A stretch of 48,584 nt of DNA, taken from NCBI GenBank assembly GCA_003612395.1, contig RAYQ01000025.1, positions 1 through 48,584 of the forward strand, in the 5' to 3' direction. How positions within the stretch are numbered: position 1 is the stretch's first letter; each line of letters opens with the position of its first letter. The notes beneath the pieces were generated by a model. It was not told the origin of the DNA and did not search any database. It saw nothing but the letters and a program-made list of their open reading frames with translations. Shown one piece after another: positions 9,498-18,146 of this stretch. The position numbers were made by a program, and so were the translations under genes. Origin of the DNA: Parablautia intestinalis (lineage in GTDB: Bacteria; Bacillota; Clostridia; Lachnospirales; Lachnospiraceae).

Positions 9498-10304
9498 ATG
9501 TGTGTGCTTTCCGGGGCTGTCACAAACCATGTGGAAAATCAGGTCTTCACCTACGAGGCCGGACAGTGCTGTATCATGAACAAAAACATCCACCATTGTG
9601 AAGAATTTACCGGCGATTTCCAGGCGGTATTTCTCATGATGCAGGACGACTTTATTGCACAGCTTTTGGCGGAATACCAGGAAACAGACATAAATAACTC
9701 CACCAGGCTTAAGGAAAATCTGATTTTTCAGCTTCTGGCAGACACTCTGAACGGACTGCATCAGTTTGATAAGGTATACCTTGACTGCTTTCCCGTTATT
9801 CCTGCAGAACATATTCTGGAAAAATTTACTCCGCTGTTTAATTTCATCATCCAGGAGCTGGTTAACCTAAGACCCGGTTCACTGTTTTTTATAAAAGGCG
9901 CCTTTAGCCATCTGCTTCAGCTTATGGCGGACCCCGGTCTGTTTTGCATCAACCGGATTCACTCCGAATTAAGCAGTCAGGAATATCTTTTCAGCAAAAT
10001 TACTCATATCATGCGCACCAGCCACGGCCGCTGTACCCGTGAGGAGCTTTCCTCACAGCTTCATTATAATGCGGAATATCTCAACAGAATTATGAAAAAA
10101 TATACCGGCAAAACCATACTGGAATATGGACGGAATATCTATCTGGAAGAAGCCCGCATGCTCCTTGCCGATACCGACAAAAGTATCTCTTCCATCATAG
10201 AAGAATTAGGCTTTTCAAACCGCAGCCATTTTTATCGATTGTTTGAAAATCGATACAATGAGACCCCCATGGACTACCGCAGGAGAATCAGATATACTTC
10301 TTAA
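9498..10304 (+). CDS. AraC-family regulator, N-terminus probably frame-disrupted
   Basis: From the ATG at 9498 the protein has 268 residues. It contains most of a cupin-like sensor (MCVLSGAVTNHVENQ..., then CCIMNKNIHHCEEF) and two C-terminal AraC helix-turn-helix motifs (about 175-262, ending SNRSHFYRLFENRYNETP.DYRR). The ATG has no ribosome site, and the frame stays open upstream to about 9465, reading HQHSCIEVM, which looks like the true start of the cupin core. The expected first 25-35 residues are not in this frame. An ATG at 9370 opens a different frame that could hold them, so a 1-base frameshift near 9460-9475 is likely. It probably controls the divergent GH2 gene. Its 3' end overlaps the convergent STAND gene by 17 bases. 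Confidence 0.7.
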   Translation: MCVLSGAVTNHVENQVFTYEAGQCCIMNKNIHHCEEFTGDFQAVFLMMQDDFIAQLLAEYQETDINNSTRLKENLIFQLLADTLNGLHQFDKVYLDCFPVIPAEHILEKFTPLFNFIIQELVNLRPGSLFFIKGAFSHLLQLMADPGLFCINRIHSELSSQEYLFSKITHIMRTSHGRCTREELSSQLHYNAEYLNRIMKKYTGKTILEYGRNIYLEEARMLLADTDKSISSIIEELGFSNRSHFYRLFENRYNETPMDYRRRIRYTS

Positions 10305-12882
10305 GCCTCTCCAGTCCTTCCCGGCCATAAGAATCCCCGGGATTGTATTTGCAGACTTCCCTGTAAAGCTTTATTGCCTCTGTCCATCTGCTCTGTTCTT
10401 CATATATTCCCGCAAGAACAGTCCGGGACTGGATATGCTTTGCATTTACTTTTATTGCCTCAATAAGCACTCTCTCCGCTTCCCTTACCTGTCCCCCATT
10501 TTTTAATAGGATACCCATTTCCGTCCGGGCCATGTAATTTTGAGGGTCTATCGCTATAACCTCGCGCAAAACCTCTTCCGCTTCCTTTTCTCTTCTTTGC
10601 CTTGAGAGCAGTTTCCCTAATTCCGTCCGGGACTGGACGTCCTTAGGTTTGATTCTCATCACATAACGGAAAATATCTTCCGCTTCCTTTTCCCGTCCCC
10701 CCTGCCCTGAAAGCAGTTTCCCTAATTCCGTCCGAGACTGGACATGCTTTGCATCCTTTGCCATCGCCGCGCGCAAAACTTCTTCCGCCTCCTTCTCCCT
10801 CCCCTTTTGCATGGAAAGCAATTTCCCCAATTCCGTTCGGGGCGGCAGATTATCCGGAAATTTATTTATCACCGCCTTGTATTTTTCTTCGGCAAGGGCA
10901 TAATCGCCCGATTTGCGCGCGAAAATCCCCCACTCTGTATAAAGCACGCCTATAACCGGCGCATCATCTATCTCCGGGGCAATTTTTTGCAAAATGTCGT
11001 TTAATGAATCATAGTCTCCATGCTGGCCCGACTGAAGTCCCGACCACAGATATCCCAGACACAAATATGCCCTTCCCGTTTCCGAAAGATTGCAGCTGTG
11101 CTTTGTCATACGCTCATAAATCACATCCATATAAGCTTTGTAATCTATCTGTCCGACAAAATTTTGTCTTCCTTTCCGGAATTCTCTTTTGACTACCATA
11201 TTGGATAAAAGCGTTTCCACCTCGTCCTCATCCATGCATTGCAGCAAATCCGCCATCAGGGAATTGACAGACATAATCTTTTCGTGAAACAGGAAAAACA
11301 ATTCTGCAATTACATCATGTTTGGGCTGTAAAGCGTTATCCTTTAAAATGACAGGTTCACTGTGATACGCAGCCTGTTTCCCCTCCAAATAGTATTTGAG
11401 CTTTTTTTCTTCCAGTCCAAAATATTTACAGAAAAGGGAAATTGTCATGGGCATATGAAAAATACTCAGCGCGGCAATAACGCCATACAGTTCTTTGGAG
11501 GTATAGGATTTTCCCTTTCCAAATTCACTCTCTATAAAGTCCGTCCATTCCTCCCAGTCCAGTTTAATTTCCTCCGGCTTTGAAGCCTTTTTCTTCAGGG
11601 CAAAGAGCGCACGGTAAATCAGTTCAACCAGACTGACAGTGGGCTTACCATATCGGTCCAGAATACTTTGTACAATCTGCCGCCTGTCCATTTCTCTCAC
11701 AATGCCTTCCATAACAAGAAAAAACGTGCATTTATCCAGTATCTGTTTTCTTCTCTCCTTTGTTTCTCTAAATTGCCAGGATTCATAATCTTTTAAATCA
11801 AGCGCCTGCCCCGTTTTCTTTAACCCATTTAAGAAAACTATCCGGGCATCCTCAAACCAGAACCGCAAATAATTCTCATTCGGATCCGCAAGAGATGTAA
11901 GCCTGTTCGTCCTCTCTGCCATGAGTAACTGTATTTTGCCATTATCCGTCCATGCATTTTGGAGGCTTGCAAAAGAAGCCTTACCCTCGTAAGGATTATC
12001 AATGCATAACAGTACTCTCTGTCCGCCGGATACGGATGCCGTCAGCTGGCTGAAAAAAGCCGCTGCTCTCCGCTCCGTAATCACTTCCCTGCCTGACAGA
12101 GACAGCCATATGGCTATCCTGCCGCGCGAGGCCCACTGCACAGCGGTATGCATCATCAGGCTTGTCTTTCCCAGCCCTCCGTTTCCTGCAAGAATAACCG
12201 GATGGACACTTTCCGTTAACTCTTCCACCTTTTGCAGGGCTGCCTCATGAGGTATATCGCATCCTGCGCTGATTACCTTAAACATTGTCATAAATCTGTT
12301 ATCCACCATGTAATAATGCTTAATATCCAAATCGGTGCAGGAACACTTTGCATCTACAATACGGTTGGGAGAAATGAAAAAGGCTATATCACTTAGGTTT
12401 TGCTGTTTTAATTCCTTTATAAGCCCTAGCACGCCTTCTATGCTCTTTCTGAAATCTCTTAATGAAGAAGCCAGATCATCCAGCTTATTGCAGATTAATA
12501 TTCCATGCAGCCATTCTGCGAAATCCGGCACCTCCATCCACGCCTCCAAAAGATATGCCGATAGTATTTCCGCTTCTTCTTTCTCCGCAATCTTACAGGA
12601 CACCATATCAGCAGCGCCCGGCAAAACATCACGCTTTAAGCATGACTCCCAATAGCCAAGGATATCTTCCTCCCTGGGCACGCCTATATCGCTTTTTCTG
12701 TACCTGCGGTATTCGCAGTAAGCATCATACGCCGCTTTTGACTGAGCGCGTATCGCCGCAAAGGTTTCCCGGACATGCGCATCATCCTGTTTCGTTATAA
12801 AATCGTAAATTGTCAGGATTGACCCTGTAAATCCAACTCCTTTATCTAATGCTTTCAAAATCTGCTCTAAAATCGTATTCAT
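10288..12882 (-). CDS. STAND-type NTPase with C-terminal TPR repeats (NLR-like)
   Basis: This 864-residue protein starts at the ATG with GGAG 6 nt upstream (12882) rather than the ATG four codons earlier. An unrecognised, largely helical N-terminal region (1-190) comes first. An NTPase follows: Walker A GNGGLGKTS (about 233-241), the Walker-B-like strand RVLLCIDNP (about 289-297), and a helical arm (to about 600). TPR-like repeats fill about 650-860, three of them sharing an almost identical RTELGKLLS segment. STAND proteins are signal-sensing switches; in bacteria many act in antiphage defence or regulation. There is no partner gene: neighbours are an AraC gene (convergent, 17-base overlap) and a sensor kinase. 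The effector domain is not identified, so the role is open. Confidence 0.75.
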   Translation of the reverse strand: MNTILEQILKALDKGVGFTGSILTIYDFITKQDDAHVRETFAAIRAQSKAAYDAYCEYRRYRKSDIGVPREEDILGYWESCLKRDVLPGAADMVSCKIAEKEEAEILSAYLLEAWMEVPDFAEWLHGILICNKLDDLASSLRDFRKSIEGVLGLIKELKQQNLSDIAFFISPNRIVDAKCSCTDLDIKHYYMVDNRFMTMFKVISAGCDIPHEAALQKVEELTESVHPVILAGNGGLGKTSLMMHTAVQWASRGRIAIWLSLSGREVITERRAAAFFSQLTASVSGGQRVLLCIDNPYEGKASFASLQNAWTDNGKIQLLMAERTNRLTSLADPNENYLRFWFEDARIVFLNGLKKTGQALDLKDYESWQFRETKERRKQILDKCTFFLVMEGIVREMDRRQIVQSILDRYGKPTVSLVELIYRALFALKKKASKPEEIKLDWEEWTDFIESEFGKGKSYTSKELYGVIAALSIFHMPMTISLFCKYFGLEEKKLKYYLEGKQAAYHSEPVILKDNALQPKHDVIAELFFLFHEKIMSVNSLMADLLQCMDEDEVETLLSNMVVKREFRKGRQNFVGQIDYKAYMDVIYERMTKHSCNLSETGRAYLCLGYLWSGLQSGQHGDYDSLNDILQKIAPEIDDAPVIGVLYTEWGIFARKSGDYALAEEKYKAVINKFPDNLPPRTELGKLLSMQKGREKEAEEVLRAAMAKDAKHVQSRTELGKLLSGQGGREKEAEDIFRYVMRIKPKDVQSRTELGKLLSRQRREKEAEEVLREVIAIDPQNYMARTEMGILLKNGGQVREAERVLIEAIKVNAKHIQSRTVLAGIYEEQSRWTEAIKLYREVCKYNPGDSYGREGLERLKKYI
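10330..10930 (-). repeat. TPR-encoding near-repeats
   Basis: Units of about 108 bases recur within the STAND gene. The piece TCCCTAATTCCGTCCG appears near 10615 and 10716, with close variants near 10825 and 10513. They encode consecutive TPRs and suggest recent repeat duplication. Confidence 0.7.
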
Positions 12883-13090
12883 CTTTCTCTCCATTTCGAA
12901 GTGTTTTACGCTGATGAGTCGGGCAAAATGACAGATTTCGATCTTCCGTCATGGAATTTGTCCATATATAGCATAATATTATATTGTGCAAAACACAACA
13001 ATAATTGTCATTTTGTGTCAATAATTATAGTAAAATACACCAAGCATTCTATTTTGAACGTCCTATAATTCCTATTTCAAATCGGCTTAT
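12883..13090. promoter_or_regulatory. Upstream region of the STAND gene with an AT-rich dyad
   Basis: On the minus strand there is an imperfect dyad centred on ACAATTATTGT (near 13000), flanked by CACAAAA and TGTTTTG. A possible promoter pair is TTGCAC-17-TATATG just downstream. The dyad could be an operator. This is visual only. Confidence 0.3.
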
Positions 13091-13095
13091 TATAA

Positions 13096-13145
13096 AAAGG
13101 GCTTTTGACATAAGACAACTCCATTCCTTATGCCAAAAGCCCTTT
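13096..13145 (-). terminator. Intrinsic terminator after the sensor kinase
   Basis: AAAGGGCTTTTG...CATAAG pairs with CTTATG.CAAAAGCCCTTT, a stem of more than 15 bp with a small internal mismatch. On the minus strand it is followed by TTTTTATAAT. It begins 18 bases past the kinase stop codon. Confidence 0.85.
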
Positions 13146-13162
13146 AATACATTTATGTAGTA

Positions 13163-16100
13163 CTAATGTATAAACTGTTTCAAAACTTTCATAAGCACTT
13201 CAATATCAAGCGGCTTGGAAACGTGCGCATTCATACCGCTTTTGAGCGCTGCTTCCTTATCCTCATCCATAGCATTTGCTGTCATTGCAATTATAGGAAG
13301 ATTCTTAATATCCTGGCGGTTCAGTGCCCGAATTGCCTTTGTAGCCTCGTATCCGTTCATAATTGGCATCTGCACATCCATCAGCACCGCGTCATAATAG
13401 CCTTCCGGAGATTTTTCTACCATGGAAACCGCATCGGTTCCATCCGGTGCCGACTCAATCAGAAAACCGGCTTCGCCTAAAATCACCTCCGCAATCTCCC
13501 TGTTTAGTTCCACATCCTCCACCAAAAGCAGTCTCTTGCCATTGTAATCATCCTGTGTCCAGAATGCCTCCATATGTGAATGTGCAGCATCGCCAAGGTT
13601 ATTTGCTGCCAGCAGCGCCGCCTTTAGATCTGACATAAAAAGCGGTTTTGCACAAAATCCGGTGACCCCCGCCTCCTTGGCTTCTTCTTCAATGTCTGTC
13701 CAGTCATAGGCGGTCAGAATAATGATGGGCGCTTCATTACCTACAGCGCTGCGGATTTTTCTTGCAGTTTCTATTCCGCTGGTTTCCGGCATCTGCCAGT
13801 CAATAATAAAAGTATGATAAGGATCGCCATCCTCGCAGGCGGACTTTGCACGGTAAGCCGCCTCTCTGCCGGAGGTGGTCCATTCAGAGCGCAGGCCAAT
13901 GCTTTTTAACATCTTACTTACACTGTTGCAGATGTTGAAGTCATCATCTACCACCAGCGCGCGAAGCCCCTCTAACTCCTTAATCTGTGCCGCATTTTTT
14001 TCAGTATCCTGAAGCTGCAGGGACAGCTTAACCCTAAAAGTGCTTCCCTTTCCGGCTTCGCTCTCTACCGTGATCTCTCCTCCCATCATATCCACAATAT
14101 TCTTCGTAATGGCCATTCCAAGTCCGGCACCCTGTATGCCGCTTCTTGTAGCGGTTGATTCACGTTCAAACGGCTCAAAAATATGTTCTACAAACTCCTG
14201 GGACATGCCGATTCCATTGTCCTTGATGACAAAAACATATTCCCCCCACCCATGCTTAAAAGTGGCATGCTGCATAATACGGAAACTTACTGTTCCGCCT
14301 GCCGGTGTATATTTAACTGCATTTCCCATCAAATTAATAAATATCTGATTCAATTTCAGGGGATCTGCAATAACATCCTCATTTACTACCTCGAAAGTAT
14401 CAATAAACATCTCAAGCTGCTTGGCTTTTACCTGGGGCTGGATAATATTGACCAGATTGTGCATCAGCTCCGGAATATTACATTCCTGATTATGAATTTG
14501 CAGTTTTCCGCTCTCAATCCGGCTCATATCCAAAATGTCATTGATCAGTCCCAGCAGATGATTGCTGGAGGAGAGAATTTTCTGCAGGCAGTCACGTACC
14601 TGATCGGTACGCTCCATATGGCTGGCGGCAATCGTGGCAAAACCGATAATAGCATTCATAGGGGTACGGATATCATGACTCATATTGGACAGGAATGTGG
14701 TTTTCGCCTGATTTGCATGCTGTGCCTGCATCAGGGCATCCTGCAGGGCCTGGGTCTGTTCCCGCTGTTTTCTGACCTGTTCCGTAATATCCCTGGACAC
14801 TACCATGGCAATCAGGTCGCCTGTATCCTCATCACATGTCATGACAAAGGACTGGCGCACACACATGAGAGCTCCTTTATCCAATTCTTCCCAATAGTCC
14901 ACATCCACTTCCATATTTCCCTGCTCATACTGGGATTGCAGATACTTTATGTTTACAACGTCAGTATAATCTTCCTGCGATTCCGGCATGACAAACTGTG
15001 CCCAGTTTTCAAAATAATCGGAAACTCTGCATGGAACTGACAGCCCTGTTCTTTCAAGCAGTGAAATTTCTTTTTCATTACTTATCCGGGTGATATCCTG
15101 CTCAATCCGGTCTTTTGTCAAATTACACTCAAAGGCACTGAAAGAATTAGACATGATAGCAGTCCTGTACTGCCGTTCTTTTCGGTTGAATACCGCTCTC
15201 TCCCTCTGACCGCGCAGTTCCTTCTGCTTAAGCTCCGTGATGTTCTGGCGAACATATAAAGCTCTTACAGCTTCCCCGTCCTTCCGCTCCAGGCAAGCCA
15301 CAAGCAGATACTCCCAGTCTTCCTTTCCACCCCGGGATACATGACATTCATGCAGTGCCGAATCTTTTACTTTAAGCATCTCTTTTAACTCATCGAGCCG
15401 GGCAAAATGAAGGTATTCCTCTTTCGCCTCATCTCCAATAATATCTTCGGCATGAAATTTTATTAATTCACTGTATATACCTTCCATGGGAATACTGGTA
15501 TTAAGCGGTCCCATTCCTGCCATGTAGGAATAGTGGTTGCTAGCCAGGTCTACTACCAGATACCGGGATGAAAAAAGAATATTGGCGCCCCGGAGCACAT
15601 CTCCGATCATCTTGTTTTCCTTTTCCAGTATTTTCCGCTGCCTCCCTGCACGGATCACCAGAAATATAATATAAAGCACAAACAAAGCAAGCAGGCAGAT
15701 CTCCAGGTTAACGCCTGCCATATTCGCCCTTCTCACCATCCCCTGTGTGATATTCTTTGGAAATACCTGCACCAAAACATAATCATATTTGGGCACATCC
15801 ATCACACAGAGATTATCCGTTTTGTAGCCATCGCTGCAAAGGAGCGCCACCTGGCCGCCATCCGTAAACACACTGCGCGCCGCCTCGGCGGTTCCTGCAT
15901 CTATGACACCTGTTTTAACCAAAGAATCAAGGAGATGGCCCTCATACATTTTTCCTTCCGAACTGGCAACTACCCTGCCTTCCTTGGTACACAAAAACAC
16001 ATCCGCGGTCTCCCCAAAATAATTGGCAGAAAGCATATCCTGCAAATATTCCTCCGCGAAATACAATCCCAAAAACATTCCGGCAATTTCCTGCTCCTGA

Positions 16101-16609
16101 TACACAGGTGCGTAAAACACCATCATGGGTTTGCCGGTAATCCTGGAATTAACCACGGTTTCAAGACCGCTCTCGCCCCGCATCCCGCCGGCAAAATAAT
16201 TCCGGTCCGAGCTGTCATTGGTTGCCCCGTCAGAAGCAAGATTGAGCCCTTGTGTATCTGTAAAGCAGATAGCGCTGAAAGTCGAATTTTGTTCAAGCTC
16301 TTTCAGCATCCGGGTGCTTATTTCAACACTTTTTCCGCTGTCACTGACCAGATAAGCAGCATTTTGTATTCTCTGCAGCGCATTATCAAATTCGCTCTCA
16401 AGACGTCTTACCGTCTGATAGGCGCAATCCTCTGCATAAATTCTGTTCTGCTCCTGAATACGTATCCTGTTTTGTGTGGTGTAAATAAAAAATAAAACAA
16501 GCACCACGGTCGGAAAAAGAATGGCATATATAATCAGCTGCCCTGTTTTTTTCTGCTGTTCCATCTGCTTCGGCGCATTTACGTTTATCCGGCCCCGCCC
16601 GTTTAGCAA
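13163..16609 (-). CDS. Hybrid sensor histidine kinase with two receiver domains
   Basis: The protein has 1148 residues from a TTG start; GGGGGAGG lies about 12 nt upstream. An ATG at residue 16 is possible but lacks a ribosome site. Order: membrane helix 1 (25-43), an extracellular Cache-like sensor (about 50-290), helix 2 (about 301-320), two PAS-like regions (about 330-460 and 480-610), HisKA with phosphoacceptor His645 in SNMSHDIRTPMN, and HATPase (about 745-865: N box QIFINLMGNAVKYT, DNGIGM, GAGLGMA). Receiver 1 has Asp937 in FIIDWQMPE and receiver 2 has Asp1078 in VLMDVQMPIMNG. There is no HPt domain, so the phosphate may go to a separate HPt protein or the system may work within the protein. 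It probably senses a small extracellular ligand. It stands alone, with no output gene beside it. Confidence 0.9.
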   Translation of the reverse strand: MLNGRGRINVNAPKQMEQQKKTGQLIIYAILFPTVVLVLFFIYTTQNRIRIQEQNRIYAEDCAYQTVRRLESEFDNALQRIQNAAYLVSDSGKSVEISTRMLKELEQNSTFSAICFTDTQGLNLASDGATNDSSDRNYFAGGMRGESGLETVVNSRITGKPMMVFYAPVYQEQEIAGMFLGLYFAEEYLQDMLSANYFGETADVFLCTKEGRVVASSEGKMYEGHLLDSLVKTGVIDAGTAEAARSVFTDGGQVALLCSDGYKTDNLCVMDVPKYDYVLVQVFPKNITQGMVRRANMAGVNLEICLLALFVLYIIFLVIRAGRQRKILEKENKMIGDVLRGANILFSSRYLVVDLASNHYSYMAGMGPLNTSIPMEGIYSELIKFHAEDIIGDEAKEEYLHFARLDELKEMLKVKDSALHECHVSRGGKEDWEYLLVACLERKDGEAVRALYVRQNITELKQKELRGQRERAVFNRKERQYRTAIMSNSFSAFECNLTKDRIEQDITRISNEKEISLLERTGLSVPCRVSDYFENWAQFVMPESQEDYTDVVNIKYLQSQYEQGNMEVDVDYWEELDKGALMCVRQSFVMTCDEDTGDLIAMVVSRDITEQVRKQREQTQALQDALMQAQHANQAKTTFLSNMSHDIRTPMNAIIGFATIAASHMERTDQVRDCLQKILSSSNHLLGLINDILDMSRIESGKLQIHNQECNIPELMHNLVNIIQPQVKAKQLEMFIDTFEVVNEDVIADPLKLNQIFINLMGNAVKYTPAGGTVSFRIMQHATFKHGWGEYVFVIKDNGIGMSQEFVEHIFEPFERESTATRSGIQGAGLGMAITKNIVDMMGGEITVESEAGKGSTFRVKLSLQLQDTEKNAAQIKELEGLRALVVDDDFNICNSVSKMLKSIGLRSEWTTSGREAAYRAKSACEDGDPYHTFIIDWQMPETSGIETARKIRSAVGNEAPIIILTAYDWTDIEEEAKEAGVTGFCAKPLFMSDLKAALLAANNLGDAAHSHMEAFWTQDDYNGKRLLLVEDVELNREIAEVILGEAGFLIESAPDGTDAVSMVEKSPEGYYDAVLMDVQMPIMNGYEATKAIRALNRQDIKNLPIIAMTANAMDEDKEAALKSGMNAHVSKPLDIEVLMKVLKQFIH

Positions 16610-16629
16610 AATGCGCCTTCACCTCCCCC

Positions 16630-17009
16630 GCTTCAGATTTTTCATAAATATTTAATAAAATATTATACGATAAAAAAGGGGTTTAATCAAGTATGGGCTT
16701 GTGTTCTTCATCGCTAACATACTTTCATATCAGTTTTCCGTTTAAATTCTTTTTCTCCATTTCATCCGGCCTGAAAAACCCCGATTCCATAACCTTTCAA
16801 GTAATGTATGTCATCCTTATTTGTAAATGTTATTTTGATAATAAATATGATAAATCATGCCTGTTATCGTATATTGCTGCGACTCCCAATAAAAGGTAAA
16901 ATTTCCTGTATGCGGAAAATAATAATTTACTTTACACCGTATATTTTTTATGATATATTCTTAATACATTTCAACTTATTAATTAAAAATTCTGAAAGGA
17001 AAAAAGAAC
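16630..17009. other. Intergenic region between divergent kinase and thioredoxin-like genes
   Basis: This 380-base AT-rich gap holds the 5' regions of both genes. Before the plus-strand gene the ribosome site GAAAGGAAAAAAG is clear, and TTTACA-16-ATATAT is a weak promoter-like pair near 16930. No conserved RNA motif or short gene was recognised. Confidence 0.4.
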
Positions 17010-18062
17010 ATGAAGAAAAAAATTGTAACTATTCTGACAGCTCTGCTACTTTTGATGGTTCCGGTGATACCGGCTATGGCTGTTGAAGAATTGCCCTCAG
17101 GCACATCAAACATTGATGCTAATTTTTTTGCCATAGATGGTGGGGGGATGATATCTACCCAGTCTAATGGCAAACCCAAATTACTTGTTTTCTTTAAAGT
17201 TGGCTGTGGGAATTGCATAAATACATTAAGCACTATTTCAAAAAGCGACTGGCTTAAGAATGGTGAAGTAGAAGTATGTGCAATTGAATGTGAATTTCAA
17301 ACAGATGATGTAATAAGAAATTTCAGGGATACATATTGTTCTGAAGCAGGTGGTATGATACAGTTTGGGAAATGCCATTATGGAGATGCCGATGCTTATC
17401 TCCAAAAAACAGGCGCTCCGGCTGGTTCATTTAGCGCTACTCCTTTAGTTGCCATGATTGATGTAAATAATAATTTATGTTATGTTCATCAAGGAAATTT
17501 ACCTGCTGATGATATTGAAGATTATATCCCCACTTTACAGGCTTCATCCGGTTCAAATTCAGGATCCGGCTCTGGTTCAGGTTCAGGTGATTCCCAGAAA
17601 CCGGGCTCTTCTACCGACTCAAAGAAAGACAAAAAAGATAAAAAGAGCACTGATTCCAAACCGGGCTGTGATCATGTGGCCGAATACTTCACAATAAATG
17701 ATGCCACATCATCTGATGACGCTCTTTCCGCATATCAGTGCATTAAGTGCGGAGCAGTTCTCAGATATGAAGCAGTACCCAATTCTGCCTATGCAACTTT
17801 CCTGGCAGATACAGCTAATGCCATTTTAAATGCAGGGCAGGGTGAAGTTACAATTAACACTGATATTTGGACATGCTTTAACCGGGCGGTATTTGACGCT
17901 ATCAAGAGCCGGCCTGATGTAGCCGTTACCGTGAATTATTCTTATAAGGGCGAACCTTACGTTCTCCATATTCCGGCAGGAACAAACGTAGATTCCTTAA
18001 TGGATGAAAACGGATTTGGCGGATTTATGTATATCCAGCATGTAATAAACACCAGCAAATAA
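17010..18062 (+). CDS. Secreted thioredoxin-fold protein with C-terminal zinc-ribbon-like domain
   Basis: The protein has 350 residues. It has a signal peptide (1-25, ending AMA), then a thioredoxin-like domain with a CxxC motif in VGCGNCINT (about 70-75) and a TPLVAMID cis-proline segment (about 147). A Gly/Ser linker and a Lys/Asp-rich linker follow (about 178-215). The C-terminal domain has Cys-His and CIKC pairs (CDHVAEY and YQCIKCGAV), which may bind metal. A thiol-redox role at the cell surface is likely from the fold. The partner is unknown, and no CcdA-like reductant gene lies nearby. The start has the strong site AAAGGAAAAAAG. It is more AT-rich than its neighbours and is transcribed alone, ending in a hairpin terminator. 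Confidence 0.75.
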   Translation: MKKKIVTILTALLLLMVPVIPAMAVEELPSGTSNIDANFFAIDGGGMISTQSNGKPKLLVFFKVGCGNCINTLSTISKSDWLKNGEVEVCAIECEFQTDDVIRNFRDTYCSEAGGMIQFGKCHYGDADAYLQKTGAPAGSFSATPLVAMIDVNNNLCYVHQGNLPADDIEDYIPTLQASSGSNSGSGSGSGSGDSQKPGSSTDSKKDKKDKKSTDSKPGCDHVAEYFTINDATSSDDALSAYQCIKCGAVLRYEAVPNSAYATFLADTANAILNAGQGEVTINTDIWTCFNRAVFDAIKSRPDVAVTVNYSYKGEPYVLHIPAGTNVDSLMDENGFGGFMYIQHVINTSK

Positions 18063-18073
18063 TAATCTGATTT

Positions 18074-18146
18074 AAAAGCAGCCATCATTCCCTTTGGTTT
18101 TACTTATAATTAAGGTAGAAACTGAAAAATGATGGCTGTTTCTTTA
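18074..18146. terminator. Bidirectional intrinsic terminator
   Basis: GCAGCCATCATT (18078-18089) pairs with AATGATGGCTGT (about 18128-18139). T-rich tracts lie on both sides (TTTCTTT rightwards, TTTTAAAT leftwards). It sits between the convergent thioredoxin-like gene and vanT. Confidence 0.75.

Noticed and set aside
9351-9812. A 153-codon leftward frame opposite the AraC gene
   Set aside because: It has no recognisable protein features, and the plus-strand frame carries clear AraC helix-turn-helix motifs.
14183-15040. A 285-codon plus-strand frame inside the sensor kinase
   Set aside because: Antisense of conserved HisKA and HATPase segments; its residues look like a shadow translation and it has no ribosome site.
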